NCBI GenBank assembly: GCA_017537965.1
Contig: JAFYJV010000018.1
Span: forward strand, 248,001-312,000
Source of the DNA: Bacteroidales bacterium
Lineage (GTDB): Bacteria; Bacteroidota; Bacteroidia; Bacteroidales; F082
Reading direction: 5' to 3'
DNA: 64,000 bases
A program made the translations under genes and the position numbers. How positions within the stretch are numbered: the first letter of the stretch is position 1; each line of letters starts with the position of its first letter. The notes under the pieces are model-generated. The model worked only from the letters and a program-made list of their open reading frames with translations, was not told the DNA's origin and did not search any database. Below are positions 16,043 to 24,871 of this stretch, piece by piece.

Positions 16043-18247
16043 ATGGCTAAAAAAGAAGAGACATCAATCCACAAGCTTTTGAAGGAGGTTTTCGGTTTTG
16101 ACCAATTCAAGGGAAATCAGGAAGCGATCATAAAGAGTGTGCTTGCGGGTAACAATACCTTCGTGTTGATGCCTACGGGTGGCGGCAAGTCGCTATGCTA
16201 CCAGTTGCCAGCCTTGATGAAGGAGGGCACAGCCATTGTGGTATCACCGCTCATTGCCCTGATGAAGAACCAGGTGGACATGATCCGGAACTTTGGTACT
16301 GAGTTGGGCATAGCCCACGTGATGAATTCTTCCCTCTCGAAGGCGGAACTTCTTGAAGTGAAGGAAGACCTGAAGAGTGGCAAGACGAAGATGCTGTATG
16401 TCGCTCCCGAGTCGCTGACCAAAGATGAAACCGTTGATTTTTTAAGAACCCTGAAGATTTCTTTTGTGGCCGTTGACGAGGCCCACTGCATTTCGGAATG
16501 GGGACATGACTTCCGGCCTGAATATCGCCGCTTGCGCCCCATCATCAACGCTATCTCGCCCAAACTTCCAGTGATCGCCCTCACTGCGACGGCAACGGTG
16601 AAAGTGCAGCAGGATATCATGAAAAACCTTGAGATCATGGACGCCAAGGTCTTCAAATCGTCGTTCGACCGACCCAACTTATATTATGAGGTGAGGCCGA
16701 AGACCAAGGACGTGATCAAGGACATCATCAAATATATCAAGCAGAATCCAGGGAAATCGGGTATCGTGTATTGCCTGAGCCGCAAGAAAGTGGAGGAGTT
16801 GGCAGAGACCCTCGTGGTTAACGGCATCCGAGCCTTGCCATACCATGCGGGTTTGGACAGCCAGACACGTAAAGAGAACCAGGACAAGTTCCTTATGGAA
16901 GAGGTGGACGTCATCGTGGCTACCATCGCCTTCGGCATGGGCATTGACAAACCCGATGTCCGCTTCGTGATCCACCACGACATCCCCAAAAGCTTGGAAG
17001 GCTATTACCAAGAGACGGGCCGCGCCGGTCGCGACGGAGGCGAAGGCAACTGCATCGCCTTCTACGACTATGAAGACATCCATAAGCTGGAGAAATTCAA
17101 CAAAGGCAAGAACGTCGCCGAACAGGAGATCGCACGAGAGCTGCTCAACGAGACCGTGACCTACGCCGAGTCGGCCGTGTGCCGTCACCGTCTGCTGCTC
17201 CATTATTTCGGTGAGGAATATGACAAGGAGAGTTGCGGATCGTGTGATAACTGCCGTTATCCCAAGGAGAAATTCGACGGCAAAGAGGACATGAAACTCG
17301 TGTTGGAAGCCGTCTTTGAGACCAAGCAACTGTTCAAGACCAAGCATATTGCCGAACTATTGGTGGGCAAACTCACAGGTGACATCAAGGCGGCCAAGCA
17401 GGAGAACAGCGAGTTCTTTGGTGCTGGAGGTGAGCATGACGAGAAATATTGGACTGCTATCATTCGCCAAGCCTTGGTCCATAAGTTCCTGATCAAGGAT
17501 ATAGAGAACTACGGCATCCTGAAGATCTCCAAAGAGGGACGCGACTTCATCAAGAAGCCGTATTCCATCATGCTGGTCAAAGATCACGACTATGACGCTG
17601 TCGATGATGAAGAGTCGGAAGCCCTCGCCATGGGCATGGGCAAGGACAGTGGAACCGACCGTACCTTGTTCACCATGCTGAAGGATCTTCGCAAGACGAT
17701 CGCCAAGCAAAACAACCTGCCGCCGTTTGTCATTTTCCAGGATCCATCGTTGGAAGACATGGCCATCCAATACCCGATCACCAAGGAGGAGATGACCCAG
17801 ATCGCTGGCGTGGGTGCTGGCAAGGCGGAGAAGTTTGGTGAGCCTTTCATCAAGCTGATCAAGGAATATGTCGAAGAGAACGACATCACTCGTCCCAACG
17901 ACATGGTGGTGAAATCGGTGGTCAACAAGTCGGCATTGAAGATCAGCATCATCCAAAATATCGACAAGCGCATTCCGTTGGAGGATATCGCCTACGGTAA
18001 AGGTCTCTCGTTCGATGAGCTGCTTTCGGAGATCGAGAGCATCGTATCCAGCGGCACCCGCCTCGACTTGAACTATTACATTGAAGACAACATCGACATC
18101 TATCACCAGGAGGATATCCTCGACTACTTCCAGGAGGCTGAGTCAGACGACGTGCAACAAGCGCTCAAGGAGTTGGGTGAGGATGAATATAGCGAGGAAG
18201 AAGTCCGTTTGATGCGCATCAAGTTTATGTCGGACGTGGGCAATTGA
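16043..18247 (+). CDS. recQ: ATP-dependent DNA helicase RecQ
   Basis: A 3'-5' helicase for recombination and fork repair. The 734 residues contain Walker A LMPTGGGKSLCYQLPA (about 42-57), DEAH box VDEAHCISEWGHDFRPEYR (about 144), motif V/VI with IAFGMGIDKPDVR and YYQETGRAGRDG, and the RecQ zinc site CRHRLLLHYFGE followed by CGSCDNC (about 378-402). A winged-helix RQC and an HRDC-like domain (about 520-600) follow, then an acidic tail. It is roughly 120 residues longer than E. coli RecQ; the extra part is at the C-terminus. It diverges from kdsD and precedes a DUF4296 lipoprotein. Confidence 0.95.
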   Translation: MAKKEETSIHKLLKEVFGFDQFKGNQEAIIKSVLAGNNTFVLMPTGGGKSLCYQLPALMKEGTAIVVSPLIALMKNQVDMIRNFGTELGIAHVMNSSLSKAELLEVKEDLKSGKTKMLYVAPESLTKDETVDFLRTLKISFVAVDEAHCISEWGHDFRPEYRRLRPIINAISPKLPVIALTATATVKVQQDIMKNLEIMDAKVFKSSFDRPNLYYEVRPKTKDVIKDIIKYIKQNPGKSGIVYCLSRKKVEELAETLVVNGIRALPYHAGLDSQTRKENQDKFLMEEVDVIVATIAFGMGIDKPDVRFVIHHDIPKSLEGYYQETGRAGRDGGEGNCIAFYDYEDIHKLEKFNKGKNVAEQEIARELLNETVTYAESAVCRHRLLLHYFGEEYDKESCGSCDNCRYPKEKFDGKEDMKLVLEAVFETKQLFKTKHIAELLVGKLTGDIKAAKQENSEFFGAGGEHDEKYWTAIIRQALVHKFLIKDIENYGILKISKEGRDFIKKPYSIMLVKDHDYDAVDDEESEALAMGMGKDSGTDRTLFTMLKDLRKTIAKQNNLPPFVIFQDPSLEDMAIQYPITKEEMTQIAGVGAGKAEKFGEPFIKLIKEYVEENDITRPNDMVVKSVVNKSALKISIIQNIDKRIPLEDIAYGKGLSFDELLSEIESIVSSGTRLDLNYYIEDNIDIYHQEDILDYFQEAESDDVQQALKELGEDEYSEEEVRLMRIKFMSDVGN

Positions 18248-18265
18248 TCATGATTTCGGTGTGAC

Positions 18266-18601
18266 ATGAAGAAGACATGCATTTGGGTGGCCGCCCTCTT
18301 GATGGCTTGTTCCGCCTGTGGAGAGAAAGGGGCGGTGAAGAAGCCTGACGTGCTCCTTTCGGAACAACAGATGATTGATGTGTTGGCCGATTCCTATCTG
18401 ATTGAGGGCGAGTTGAACCATCGCAGGACCTTGGGTCAGGATGTGACGAGACTCCAGGATGCCTATTACCGACAGCTGTTCGAACACTACAACATCACCG
18501 ATTCCCTTTTCAAACAGAATCTGAAGTACTACTCCTATCATCCAGAGGTGTTGGAGACGATCATGGATTCGGTATGCAGCCGATTCGACAAGGCTCAGTA
18601 A
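18266..18601 (+). CDS. DUF4296 lipoprotein
   Basis: A 111-residue lipoprotein of unknown role. The signal MKKTCIWVAALLMACSAC gives a lipidated Cys18. The mature part has the DUF4296 pattern: LSEQQMIDVLADSYLIEGEL, then FEHYNITDSLFKQNLKYYSYHP. It starts 18 bases after recQ on the same strand and is followed by a terminator, so it is probably the last gene of the recQ transcript. Nothing links it functionally to RecQ. Confidence 0.8.
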   Translation: MKKTCIWVAALLMACSACGEKGAVKKPDVLLSEQQMIDVLADSYLIEGELNHRRTLGQDVTRLQDAYYRQLFEHYNITDSLFKQNLKYYSYHPEVLETIMDSVCSRFDKAQ

Positions 18602-18613
18602 ATGCATAAAAAA

Positions 18614-18642
18614 ACTCCGGCGTTCCGCCGGAGTTTTTTTTA
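18614..18642. terminator. Bidirectional terminator
   Basis: A 9-bp stem ACTCCGGCG (18614-18622) / CGCCGGAGT (18626-18634), TTC loop, with A residues before and T residues after, between the convergent DUF4296 gene and the membrane protein gene. Confidence 0.9.
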
Positions 18643-18674
18643 TTGATATCGGTTCGCAATCAACCGCCTTGGTT

Positions 18675-19193
18675 TCATTCTGCAGCAGGAGTGGACACTT
18701 TCTTCCATCCGAGCAGCAAGAGGATGAACACAACGATCAGCAGGATGTTGCCAATGGTGGTGCCAACCACAGGGATGATCTTGAAGATAGCGGCAACAAT
18801 ACCGATGATGGTAGCGATGAAGGGCAAGCTCATGGCATCCTTGTAGGGGAACGTCGTGGATTTCTTCAGTGCCATATAGCCCAAGAGCATGAACACGAAG
18901 GCGACAACCAAGACAATGGGGCCGAAGATCCAGCCGATGACAGGAATCATTCTGGCTCCGATGCCAACGATGTAGAGTAAGGCACCAAGTTGAAGTTTCT
19001 TCAATGCTGCAGCATCTTCAGCATCTGACTTTTCAGCTAAGTCTTTAAGTCTGAGATACATGCCCATGAATCCCGCAACAACTGCAATGTCGCAGATGTC
19101 ACCAATCCATCCCAACAAGATGTTGAATAGAGCACCGACAGCGCCGGCAATGCCCAAAACCATTACGTTTTTGTAAATTTTGTTTGCTTCCAT
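18675..19193 (-). CDS. Small polytopic membrane protein of unknown function
   Basis: A 172-residue inner-membrane protein with about five hydrophobic segments (roughly residues 10-30, 35-47, 68-85, 88-106 and 125-160). Gly- and Ala-rich helices alternate with short charged loops; a lysine-rich C-terminal tail (GWKKVSTPAAE) suggests a cytoplasmic C-terminus. I do not recognise a family. It is monocistronic: a terminator lies at its 3' end and ettA, the next gene upstream on the same strand, ends 78 bases away. Confidence 0.7.
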   Translation of the reverse strand: MEANKIYKNVMVLGIAGAVGALFNILLGWIGDICDIAVVAGFMGMYLRLKDLAEKSDAEDAAALKKLQLGALLYIVGIGARMIPVIGWIFGPIVLVVAFVFMLLGYMALKKSTTFPYKDAMSLPFIATIIGIVAAIFKIIPVVGTTIGNILLIVVFILLLLGWKKVSTPAAE

Positions 19194-19271
19194 GTTAGTT
19201 AGTTAATTTTTGTGAATAATTAATTGGTTATTGAAAGTGTAAAAATAGTAAAAAAATGGTAATTCCAAATT

Positions 19272-20942
19272 TTATTCTTTTAATTTTTTATAACGGAACC
19301 GTTTTGGCTCCACATTGCCCAATCGTTTCATCTTATTCTCTTCGTATTCGGAATAGCTGCCCTCGAAGAAATAGACTTGGGAGTTGCCTTCAAAGGCGAG
19401 GATGTGGGTGGCCACACGGTCAAGGAACCAGCGGTCGTGGCTGATGATGACGGCGCATCCTGCGAAGTTCTCCAGACCTTCTTCCAAGGCACGTAACGTG
19501 TTCACGTCGATGTCGTTGGTGGGTTCGTCGAGGAGGAGCACGTTGGCTTCCTGTTTCAATGTCAAGGCAAGGTGCATGCGGTTGCGCTCACCTCCTGAGA
19601 GCACGCCGGCTTTCTTCTGCTGGTCGTTGCCGCCGAAGTTGAAGCGGGAGACGTAAGCTCTAGAATTCATGCTGCGTTTGCCCAGTTGGATCAGCTCGTT
19701 GCCTCCGCTGATGACTTCCCATACGGTCTTCTCGGGGTCGATGTCGGCGTGTTGCTGATCGACATAGCCGATCTTCACGGTCTCGCCCACTTCAAAGGTG
19801 CCTGAGTCGGGTTTTTCCAAGCCCATGATAAGGCGGAACAGCGTTGTCTTGCCCGCGCCGTTCGGCCCGATGACGCCTACGATGCCGCCTTGTGGCAGGC
19901 TGAAGTTGAGGTGCTCGAACAGCAACTTGTCGCCGTAGGCCTTGGTGACATCGTGTGCTTCGATGACTTTGGCGCCGAGACGGTCGCCGTTGGGGATGTA
20001 GATCTCGAGTTTCTCTTCCTTCTCCTTCACGTCCTCGTTGAGCATCTTCTCATACGACTCCAGACGTGCTTTGCCCTTGGCGTGACGTGCTTTCGGGGCC
20101 ATGCGCACCCATTCCAGCTCACGCTCGAGGGTCTTGCGGCGCTTGCTCTCGGTCTTCTCTTCCATGGCGAGGCGTGCGGTCTTCTGGTCGAGCCACGAGG
20201 AGTAGTTGCCTTTCCACGGGATGCCTTCGCCGCGGTCGAGTTCGAGGATCCAGCCAGCCACATGGTCGAGGAAGTAACGGTCGTGGGTGACGGCGATGAC
20301 GGTGCCTTTGTATTGCTGCAGGTGGCTCTCCAGCCATTGGATACTCTCGGCATCGAGGTGGTTGGTGGGCTCATCGAGTAGCAGGATGTCGGGCTCCTGA
20401 AGGAGCAGACGGCAGAGTGCCACCCGGCGGCGTTCGCCGCCGGAGAGGTTCTTCACGGGCGTGTCGCCCTCTGGACAGTTCAGGGCGTCCATGGCACGCT
20501 CCAGCTTGCTGTCGAGCTCCCAGGCATCATGCTGCTCGATGAGTTCGGTGAGTTCGCCCTGACGGGCGATCAACTTATCGAAGTCGGCGTCAGGATCCGC
20601 AAATTGGTTGTTGACCTCTTCGTATTCCTTTAAGATATCGACGATCTCCTGTACGCCTTCCTCCACCACTTCGCGGACGGTCTTGTTGTCGTCGAGTTGC
20701 GGCTCCTGGTCAAGCATCCCGACGGAGTAGCCGGGCGAGAAGACCACCTCGCCGTTATACGATTTCTCCTTGCCGGCAATGATGCGCAACAGGGTGGATT
20801 TGCCGGCTCCGTTGAGACCGATGATGCCGATTTTGGCGCCATAGAAGAAGGAGAGGTAGATGTCTTTTAGGATTTGTCTGGAAGGCGGGATGATTTTGCT
20901 CACGCCGACCATCGAGAAGATGATTTTTTTGTCGTCAGCCAT
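19272..20942 (-). CDS. ettA: ABC-F ATPase EttA (energy-dependent translational throttle)
   Basis: Soluble ribosome-binding ATPase that gates entry into elongation according to energy charge. The 556 residues hold two ABC domains: [28 protein letters not shown] and DILLLDEPTNHLD in the first; [28 protein letters not shown] and VLLLDEPTNDID in the second, with the P-site interaction linker between them (about 240-310). There are no membrane segments. It is the last gene of an operon with two glycosyltransferases and lptF/G, from which a 43-base repeat-filled gap separates it. Confidence 0.94.
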   Translation of the reverse strand: MADDKKIIFSMVGVSKIIPPSRQILKDIYLSFFYGAKIGIIGLNGAGKSTLLRIIAGKEKSYNGEVVFSPGYSVGMLDQEPQLDDNKTVREVVEEGVQEIVDILKEYEEVNNQFADPDADFDKLIARQGELTELIEQHDAWELDSKLERAMDALNCPEGDTPVKNLSGGERRRVALCRLLLQEPDILLLDEPTNHLDAESIQWLESHLQQYKGTVIAVTHDRYFLDHVAGWILELDRGEGIPWKGNYSSWLDQKTARLAMEEKTESKRRKTLERELEWVRMAPKARHAKGKARLESYEKMLNEDVKEKEEKLEIYIPNGDRLGAKVIEAHDVTKAYGDKLLFEHLNFSLPQGGIVGVIGPNGAGKTTLFRLIMGLEKPDSGTFEVGETVKIGYVDQQHADIDPEKTVWEVISGGNELIQLGKRSMNSRAYVSRFNFGGNDQQKKAGVLSGGERNRMHLALTLKQEANVLLLDEPTNDIDVNTLRALEEGLENFAGCAVIISHDRWFLDRVATHILAFEGNSQVYFFEGSYSEYEENKMKRLGNVEPKRFRYKKLKE

Positions 20943-20998
20943 TTATTGTTGAATTGTTGAATTGTTTATTTGTCACTCCTAACTTTTAACTCCTAACT
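20943..20998 (-). repeat. Two-part junction repeat (glycosyltransferase/ettA)
   Basis: On the minus strand: TAGTTAGGAGTTAAAAGTTA, then GGAGTGACAAATAA, then three units of ACAATTCA/ACAA type. The first part encodes the last codons and the TAA stop of the glycosyltransferase (IVRS). The second part shares its CAATTCAACAA core and AATAAACAATTC with the sequence upstream of pta at 35183-35214. Confidence 0.65.
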
Positions 20999-22158
20999 AT
21001 CATCGCTTTTTCCATGATGGCCGTGGCTTTGCCCCAGTCGTACACGCGGTTGGTGAAGTCGTATCCGGCCTGGGCGATCTGTTCCGCCTTGGCGGTGTCG
21101 GTCAGTAGGGTGATGATGTTTTGCGCCATCTCTTCGGCGTTGTTGCCGATGAGGATCTCTTGGTTGGGTATGGCACCCAAGGAGGCGTTGGCCAGTGGAG
21201 AGGTGATGGCGGGAAGCCGCATCGACATGGCTTCCAGCAATTTGTTCTGAAGTCCTGTGCCGATGCGCATCGGGGCAATGAACACCTTGCTCTGGGCGTA
21301 AGCGTCGCGGATGTCGTCGAGCCAGCCGCTGACGATGATGCGATCGCAGGCTGCTTTCTTGACTCTTGGGTCGGGGGAGGCGCCGGCGATGTACATTTTC
21401 ACTTCGGGCAACTGTTTCCAAACGTGGGGCAGGATCTCCTCGGCGAGGTATTCTACGGCGTTCACGTTGGGGGCGTAGCTCATGTTGCCGGTGAAGACGA
21501 GGTCGTATTTCTTCTCGCGTTCCTGCGGCTTGAAGAAGTCGTGATCCACGCCGTTGGGGATGATGAGGATCTGGTCTTTGTCGGGATGTGGAAACAGCTG
21601 TCGGTCGGGTTCGCTGATGATGGTCCGTACGTCGAAGTCGTCGAAGATGGCGGCCTCATAACGTCTCAAGCGTCTATACTCCATGTTAAAAATGGGTCGC
21701 GTGACGAACGAGGCGATGTCGGCGCGGCGTTTCATGCCGTATGAGAAGACGTCTTGATAGTCGATGGTTTTGGGGATTGTCTTGTAACGGATGTATTCGG
21801 CCACGCGGAGCAGCTGTCCGAAGAGCATGTCAGGCTGGTGTTTCTCAATCAGCGAATCGACTTTTTTCGCGTTCTTGCGGTTGTAGAAATAGCCGCATTG
21901 CAACGGAAGTCCCTTGAAAAAGGCACGAACCAAGCCGAAAAGGATACGAGTCTTCCTCAAAGGGAGGAAGTTGATGGAGGCGCAATAGGGCTGCAAGGCT
22001 TGGAAGGCCTCTTGCTCGTTCACCTTCGGGTCGTCATTGAGGGCGCACAAGACGATCTCGTTGTGTTTCGAGAGTTGCTTGATCTGGTGGTAGGCTCTCA
22101 GCTTGTCGCCTTTTTCCAGCGGATAGGGTATGCGTGGCAATAGGATAAACAGCTTCAT
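20986..22158 (-). CDS. Glycosyltransferase, GT4/GT-B type (first of pair)
   Basis: A 390-residue GT-B transferase, probably for a cell-surface glycan. The N-terminus MKLFILLPRIPYPLEKGDKL and the C-terminal domain (IPNGVDHDFF, LVFTGNMSYAPNVNAVEYL, VSGWLDDIRDAYAQSKVFIA, GLQNKLLEAMSMRLPAIT) are typical of family 4 and of the Stp1-like PEP-CTERM-associated group. The E in LLEAM corresponds to the donor-binding glutamate. It overlaps the upstream transferase by 4 bases (ATGA). Its last codons and stop lie inside the junction repeat. Donor and acceptor cannot be told. Confidence 0.85.
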   Translation of the reverse strand: MKLFILLPRIPYPLEKGDKLRAYHQIKQLSKHNEIVLCALNDDPKVNEQEAFQALQPYCASINFLPLRKTRILFGLVRAFFKGLPLQCGYFYNRKNAKKVDSLIEKHQPDMLFGQLLRVAEYIRYKTIPKTIDYQDVFSYGMKRRADIASFVTRPIFNMEYRRLRRYEAAIFDDFDVRTIISEPDRQLFPHPDKDQILIIPNGVDHDFFKPQEREKKYDLVFTGNMSYAPNVNAVEYLAEEILPHVWKQLPEVKMYIAGASPDPRVKKAACDRIIVSGWLDDIRDAYAQSKVFIAPMRIGTGLQNKLLEAMSMRLPAITSPLANASLGAIPNQEILIGNNAEEMAQNIITLLTDTAKAEQIAQAGYDFTNRVYDWGKATAIMEKAMIVRS

Positions 22159-23372
22159 ACAAAGGTGATTTTCGAGGAGGGTTTGATCTGGTCGTAGAAG
22201 AGAAGCAGGCGTGCGATGATCTTGCGGTTGTCATAGACTTCCTCCACAAGTTTTCGCGCGGCTTTGCCGATCTCGACGGCGACATCGGGGTTCTCGTTGA
22301 TGCGTCGGATGGCTTCCGCCATCTTGGCGCTGTTCTCGGCGATGATGAGATTGACGTCCTCGTCGTAAAGGATGCCCTCGGCGCCCACCAGGGTGGTGAT
22401 GACGGTCTTGCCCAAGGCCATCGATTCGATGATCTTGATACGGATGCCGCTGCCTGAGAGCAGCGGCACGATGGCCACGTCGTGGTTGGCGACGAACTCC
22501 TTGGCGTCGGGCACCTCGCCGATGACATCGACATGGGGGTTCTTGAGGCTCTTGAGCCACTCGGGCATGTTGCGCCCAGCCAAATGGAAGACGAAGTTGG
22601 GCGTCTTGGCGACGACGGGCTCCAGACATTGGTCGATGAACCAATGGATTCCCTCCTCGTTGGGCATCCAGTTCATGGAACCGATATGGTAGAAACGGGG
22701 TTCCCCGTCGATCTCGTAGTTGGGATGAAACTCTTCGGGATAGACACCGTATGGGATGTCGATGGTGGTGGTGGCGCAGTATTTGCGGAAGAAGGCGGCG
22801 TCCTTGCGGGTGATGGCGGCAATGCCATCAACCTTGTCAATGATCGAGAGTTCGTAGTTGCGAAGGGTCTTGGCAAGGTGGTTGATGTATGCCCTCTTGA
22901 GGAAGAATCTCGTCCCTTTGGCCATGCGTTCCCAGATGAGGTGCTCCACATTGTGAGCCCTCAGCACAATGAGTGCCTTTGAATGGGTACGGATGGTCTC
23001 GATATACGGAGTCATGAAGAGGGTCTCCAGCTGCACCACGTCGTAATTGTCATGCTTCAGCACCTCGATGAGACGAGCCGTGAATTCCTTGGAGATGAAT
23101 CGCTCTACATGGTACGACTTGTTGGTAAACAAGTTCTTGAAAGCCTGAAACGGCCTGACGCGCAGATCGACGTCGATGAGCTCGATGCTGGTTTTCATGC
23201 GGTAGCTCTCGGGGATGTCTTCCTCGTTGACGTTGTATTTCTTGCTGTTGACAGCCATTATCTTGACCTGATGGCCTGCGTCAAGGAGCCCGGTGACGAT
23301 GCTATTCATGGCCATGGGACCGCCCTCAAGGGCCGGATAGGGTGATTTGTTGCAGAGGAGTAATATCTTCAT
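22155..23372 (-). CDS. Glycosyltransferase, GT4/GT-B type (second of pair)
   Basis: A 405-residue GT-B transferase related to its neighbour. MKILLLCNKSPYPALEGGPM starts the N-terminal domain; the C-terminal domain has IPYGVYPEEFHPN, GSMNWMPNEEGIHWF, DAKEFVANHDVAIVPLLSGS and GIRIKIIESMALGKTVIT. I start at 23372, where ATGA overlaps the lptF/G stop; a longer frame would add 16 residues inside lptF/G. Overlaps on both sides (4 bases each) show a tightly coupled operon with LPS transport, so a role in lipopolysaccharide or another lipid-linked glycan is likely. Confidence 0.86.
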   Translation of the reverse strand: MKILLLCNKSPYPALEGGPMAMNSIVTGLLDAGHQVKIMAVNSKKYNVNEEDIPESYRMKTSIELIDVDLRVRPFQAFKNLFTNKSYHVERFISKEFTARLIEVLKHDNYDVVQLETLFMTPYIETIRTHSKALIVLRAHNVEHLIWERMAKGTRFFLKRAYINHLAKTLRNYELSIIDKVDGIAAITRKDAAFFRKYCATTTIDIPYGVYPEEFHPNYEIDGEPRFYHIGSMNWMPNEEGIHWFIDQCLEPVVAKTPNFVFHLAGRNMPEWLKSLKNPHVDVIGEVPDAKEFVANHDVAIVPLLSGSGIRIKIIESMALGKTVITTLVGAEGILYDEDVNLIIAENSAKMAEAIRRINENPDVAVEIGKAARKLVEEVYDNRKIIARLLLFYDQIKPSSKITFV

Positions 23373-24793
23373 GATGCGGTTTGTTTTCTTGAGAATAGCT
23401 TTCTGAACGCCTTCTTCCAACTGTCACCGTCGAGCAGTGAAGAGTCGCTGGTGGCCTTGAAAGTGAGGAAGGCGCCGATGGGGAAGAGGAGAAGTGACGA
23501 GAGCCAGACGCCTAAAAACATGTTCAGGTCGCCAAACTCCGCCATTCGCTCCGCCACGGTGGAGACGATGTAATAGATTACGAAGAACAGTACGGAGATC
23601 ACCACGGGTAACCCCAGCCCTCCCTTGCGGATGATGGTGCCCAAAGGAGCTCCGATGAAAAAGAAGATGAGACAGGCGAAACTCAGCGTGAATTTCTTGT
23701 GCCATTCTTTCTTGTGTTTTTTGATGTTGAGGTCCTGCGCCTGCTGGTCTTGCTTGTTGAAAGCGACGTTCTCTTTGGCGTTTCGTGCGGCACCTGCGGC
23801 GGCACTGAGGATGGGTGCTCTGCTTGAGGCCTCAAGATGCGCTATCAATGGCCATTGCAGGACGGTGCTGGTGTCATTCGATTCCTGCTTGCTGCAATAG
23901 TTGCTCAATCGCTGCTCGAAGCTTTGGCTGAATTGTTCCCGTTTTTCATCGTAACGACGCTCCAACGAATCGACGGCCGTACTAAGTTGATGGACGTTCA
24001 TCATGGCCTGGTGCGACTTGAAGATCTCTTCACTCGATCGTTTCAGGTCGAAACTCTCAAGGCTGAACTTGATCTGTTGTTCCTTGAATGACATCCTCTC
24101 GAATGGCCGATGTTGTCGGTAATTCTGTTTGTCGGAGTTGTCTTCGGTGTAGTTGAATCCATTGTAGAGTGTGAAGATGATGGTCCGTTGGTTGGGACTT
24201 AACGCCATGGTGCCGGAGTCGGCCACGATGATCTTGTTCTCCCCGTCACGGTCGGTATGGTCGTAGATCTTCACGTTGTAGATGGTGCTTCCGTCTTCCC
24301 CTTTCCGGTCCACATAGATGACATAGTTCTCAATGTCCTTGTAGAAGACGCCTTCCTTGATGTCGAAAGCCATCTTCTGCCTTCTCAAATCCATGAGCAG
24401 CGTCTTGAACTTCAGCGTTGCCACGGGATTGATGCTATTGGAAAAGATGAAGGCGAGGCCGCTCAGGCAAACGGAGAAGATGACCAAAGGACGCATGACC
24501 TTCCAGATGGAGATGCCAGATGCTTTCATCGCCACCAACTCATAATGCTCACCGAAGTCGCCGAAACACATGATGGAAGCCAAGAGGATGGCCAACGGCA
24601 AGGCCATGGGGACGAATGTGATGGATGCGTGGAAGAATAGCTCTCCTAAGATTTTGAATGACAAACCTTTGCCAACGAGATCGTCAACATAAACCCAAAG
24701 GAACTGCATCAACAGCACGAAGATCACCACAAAAAAGGTGAAGACGAACGTGCCCATGAAGGACCTTAATATGAGTCGGTAGAGCTTTTTCAC
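23369..24793 (-). CDS. LptF/LptG family permease (YjgP/YjgQ)
   Basis: Inner-membrane subunit of the LPS export ABC transporter. The 474 residues show three N-terminal transmembrane segments (about 12-35, 50-75, 95-120), a long periplasmic beta-jellyroll part including YVIYVDRKGEDG and LSPNQRTIIFTLYNGFNY, a charged helical insert (about 255-350), and three C-terminal segments (FTLSFACLIFFFIGAPLGTI, LGLPVVISVLFFVIYYIVST and LGVWLSSLLLFPIGAFLTF). I cannot say whether it is LptF or LptG. It heads the operon; the ATPase LptB is 8.5 kb away. Confidence 0.9.
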   Translation of the reverse strand: MKKLYRLILRSFMGTFVFTFFVVIFVLLMQFLWVYVDDLVGKGLSFKILGELFFHASITFVPMALPLAILLASIMCFGDFGEHYELVAMKASGISIWKVMRPLVIFSVCLSGLAFIFSNSINPVATLKFKTLLMDLRRQKMAFDIKEGVFYKDIENYVIYVDRKGEDGSTIYNVKIYDHTDRDGENKIIVADSGTMALSPNQRTIIFTLYNGFNYTEDNSDKQNYRQHRPFERMSFKEQQIKFSLESFDLKRSSEEIFKSHQAMMNVHQLSTAVDSLERRYDEKREQFSQSFEQRLSNYCSKQESNDTSTVLQWPLIAHLEASSRAPILSAAAGAARNAKENVAFNKQDQQAQDLNIKKHKKEWHKKFTLSFACLIFFFIGAPLGTIIRKGGLGLPVVISVLFFVIYYIVSTVAERMAEFGDLNMFLGVWLSSLLLFPIGAFLTFKATSDSSLLDGDSWKKAFRKLFSRKQTAS

Positions 24794-24809
24794 TAGTTGA
24801 GAATTAGTG

Positions 24810-24817
24810 CAAAGGTA
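24810..24817 (-). promoter_or_regulatory. -7 box of the lptF/G operon
   Basis: Minus-strand TACCTTTG (24817-24810) lies 16 bases before the lptF/G start. A -33 box is not clear. Confidence 0.4.
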
Positions 24818-24871
24818 AACAATTTTCTGTTACTTTTCCCGTTTTCTGAACGAAGTGTCAAAACTAGTATT

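Noticed and set aside
24797..24871. Longer N-terminus of the TonB receptor from a TTG at 24797
   Set aside because: It overlaps the minus-strand -7 box of the lptF/G operon and gives a non-signal leader; the ATG at 24872 begins a clean signal peptide.
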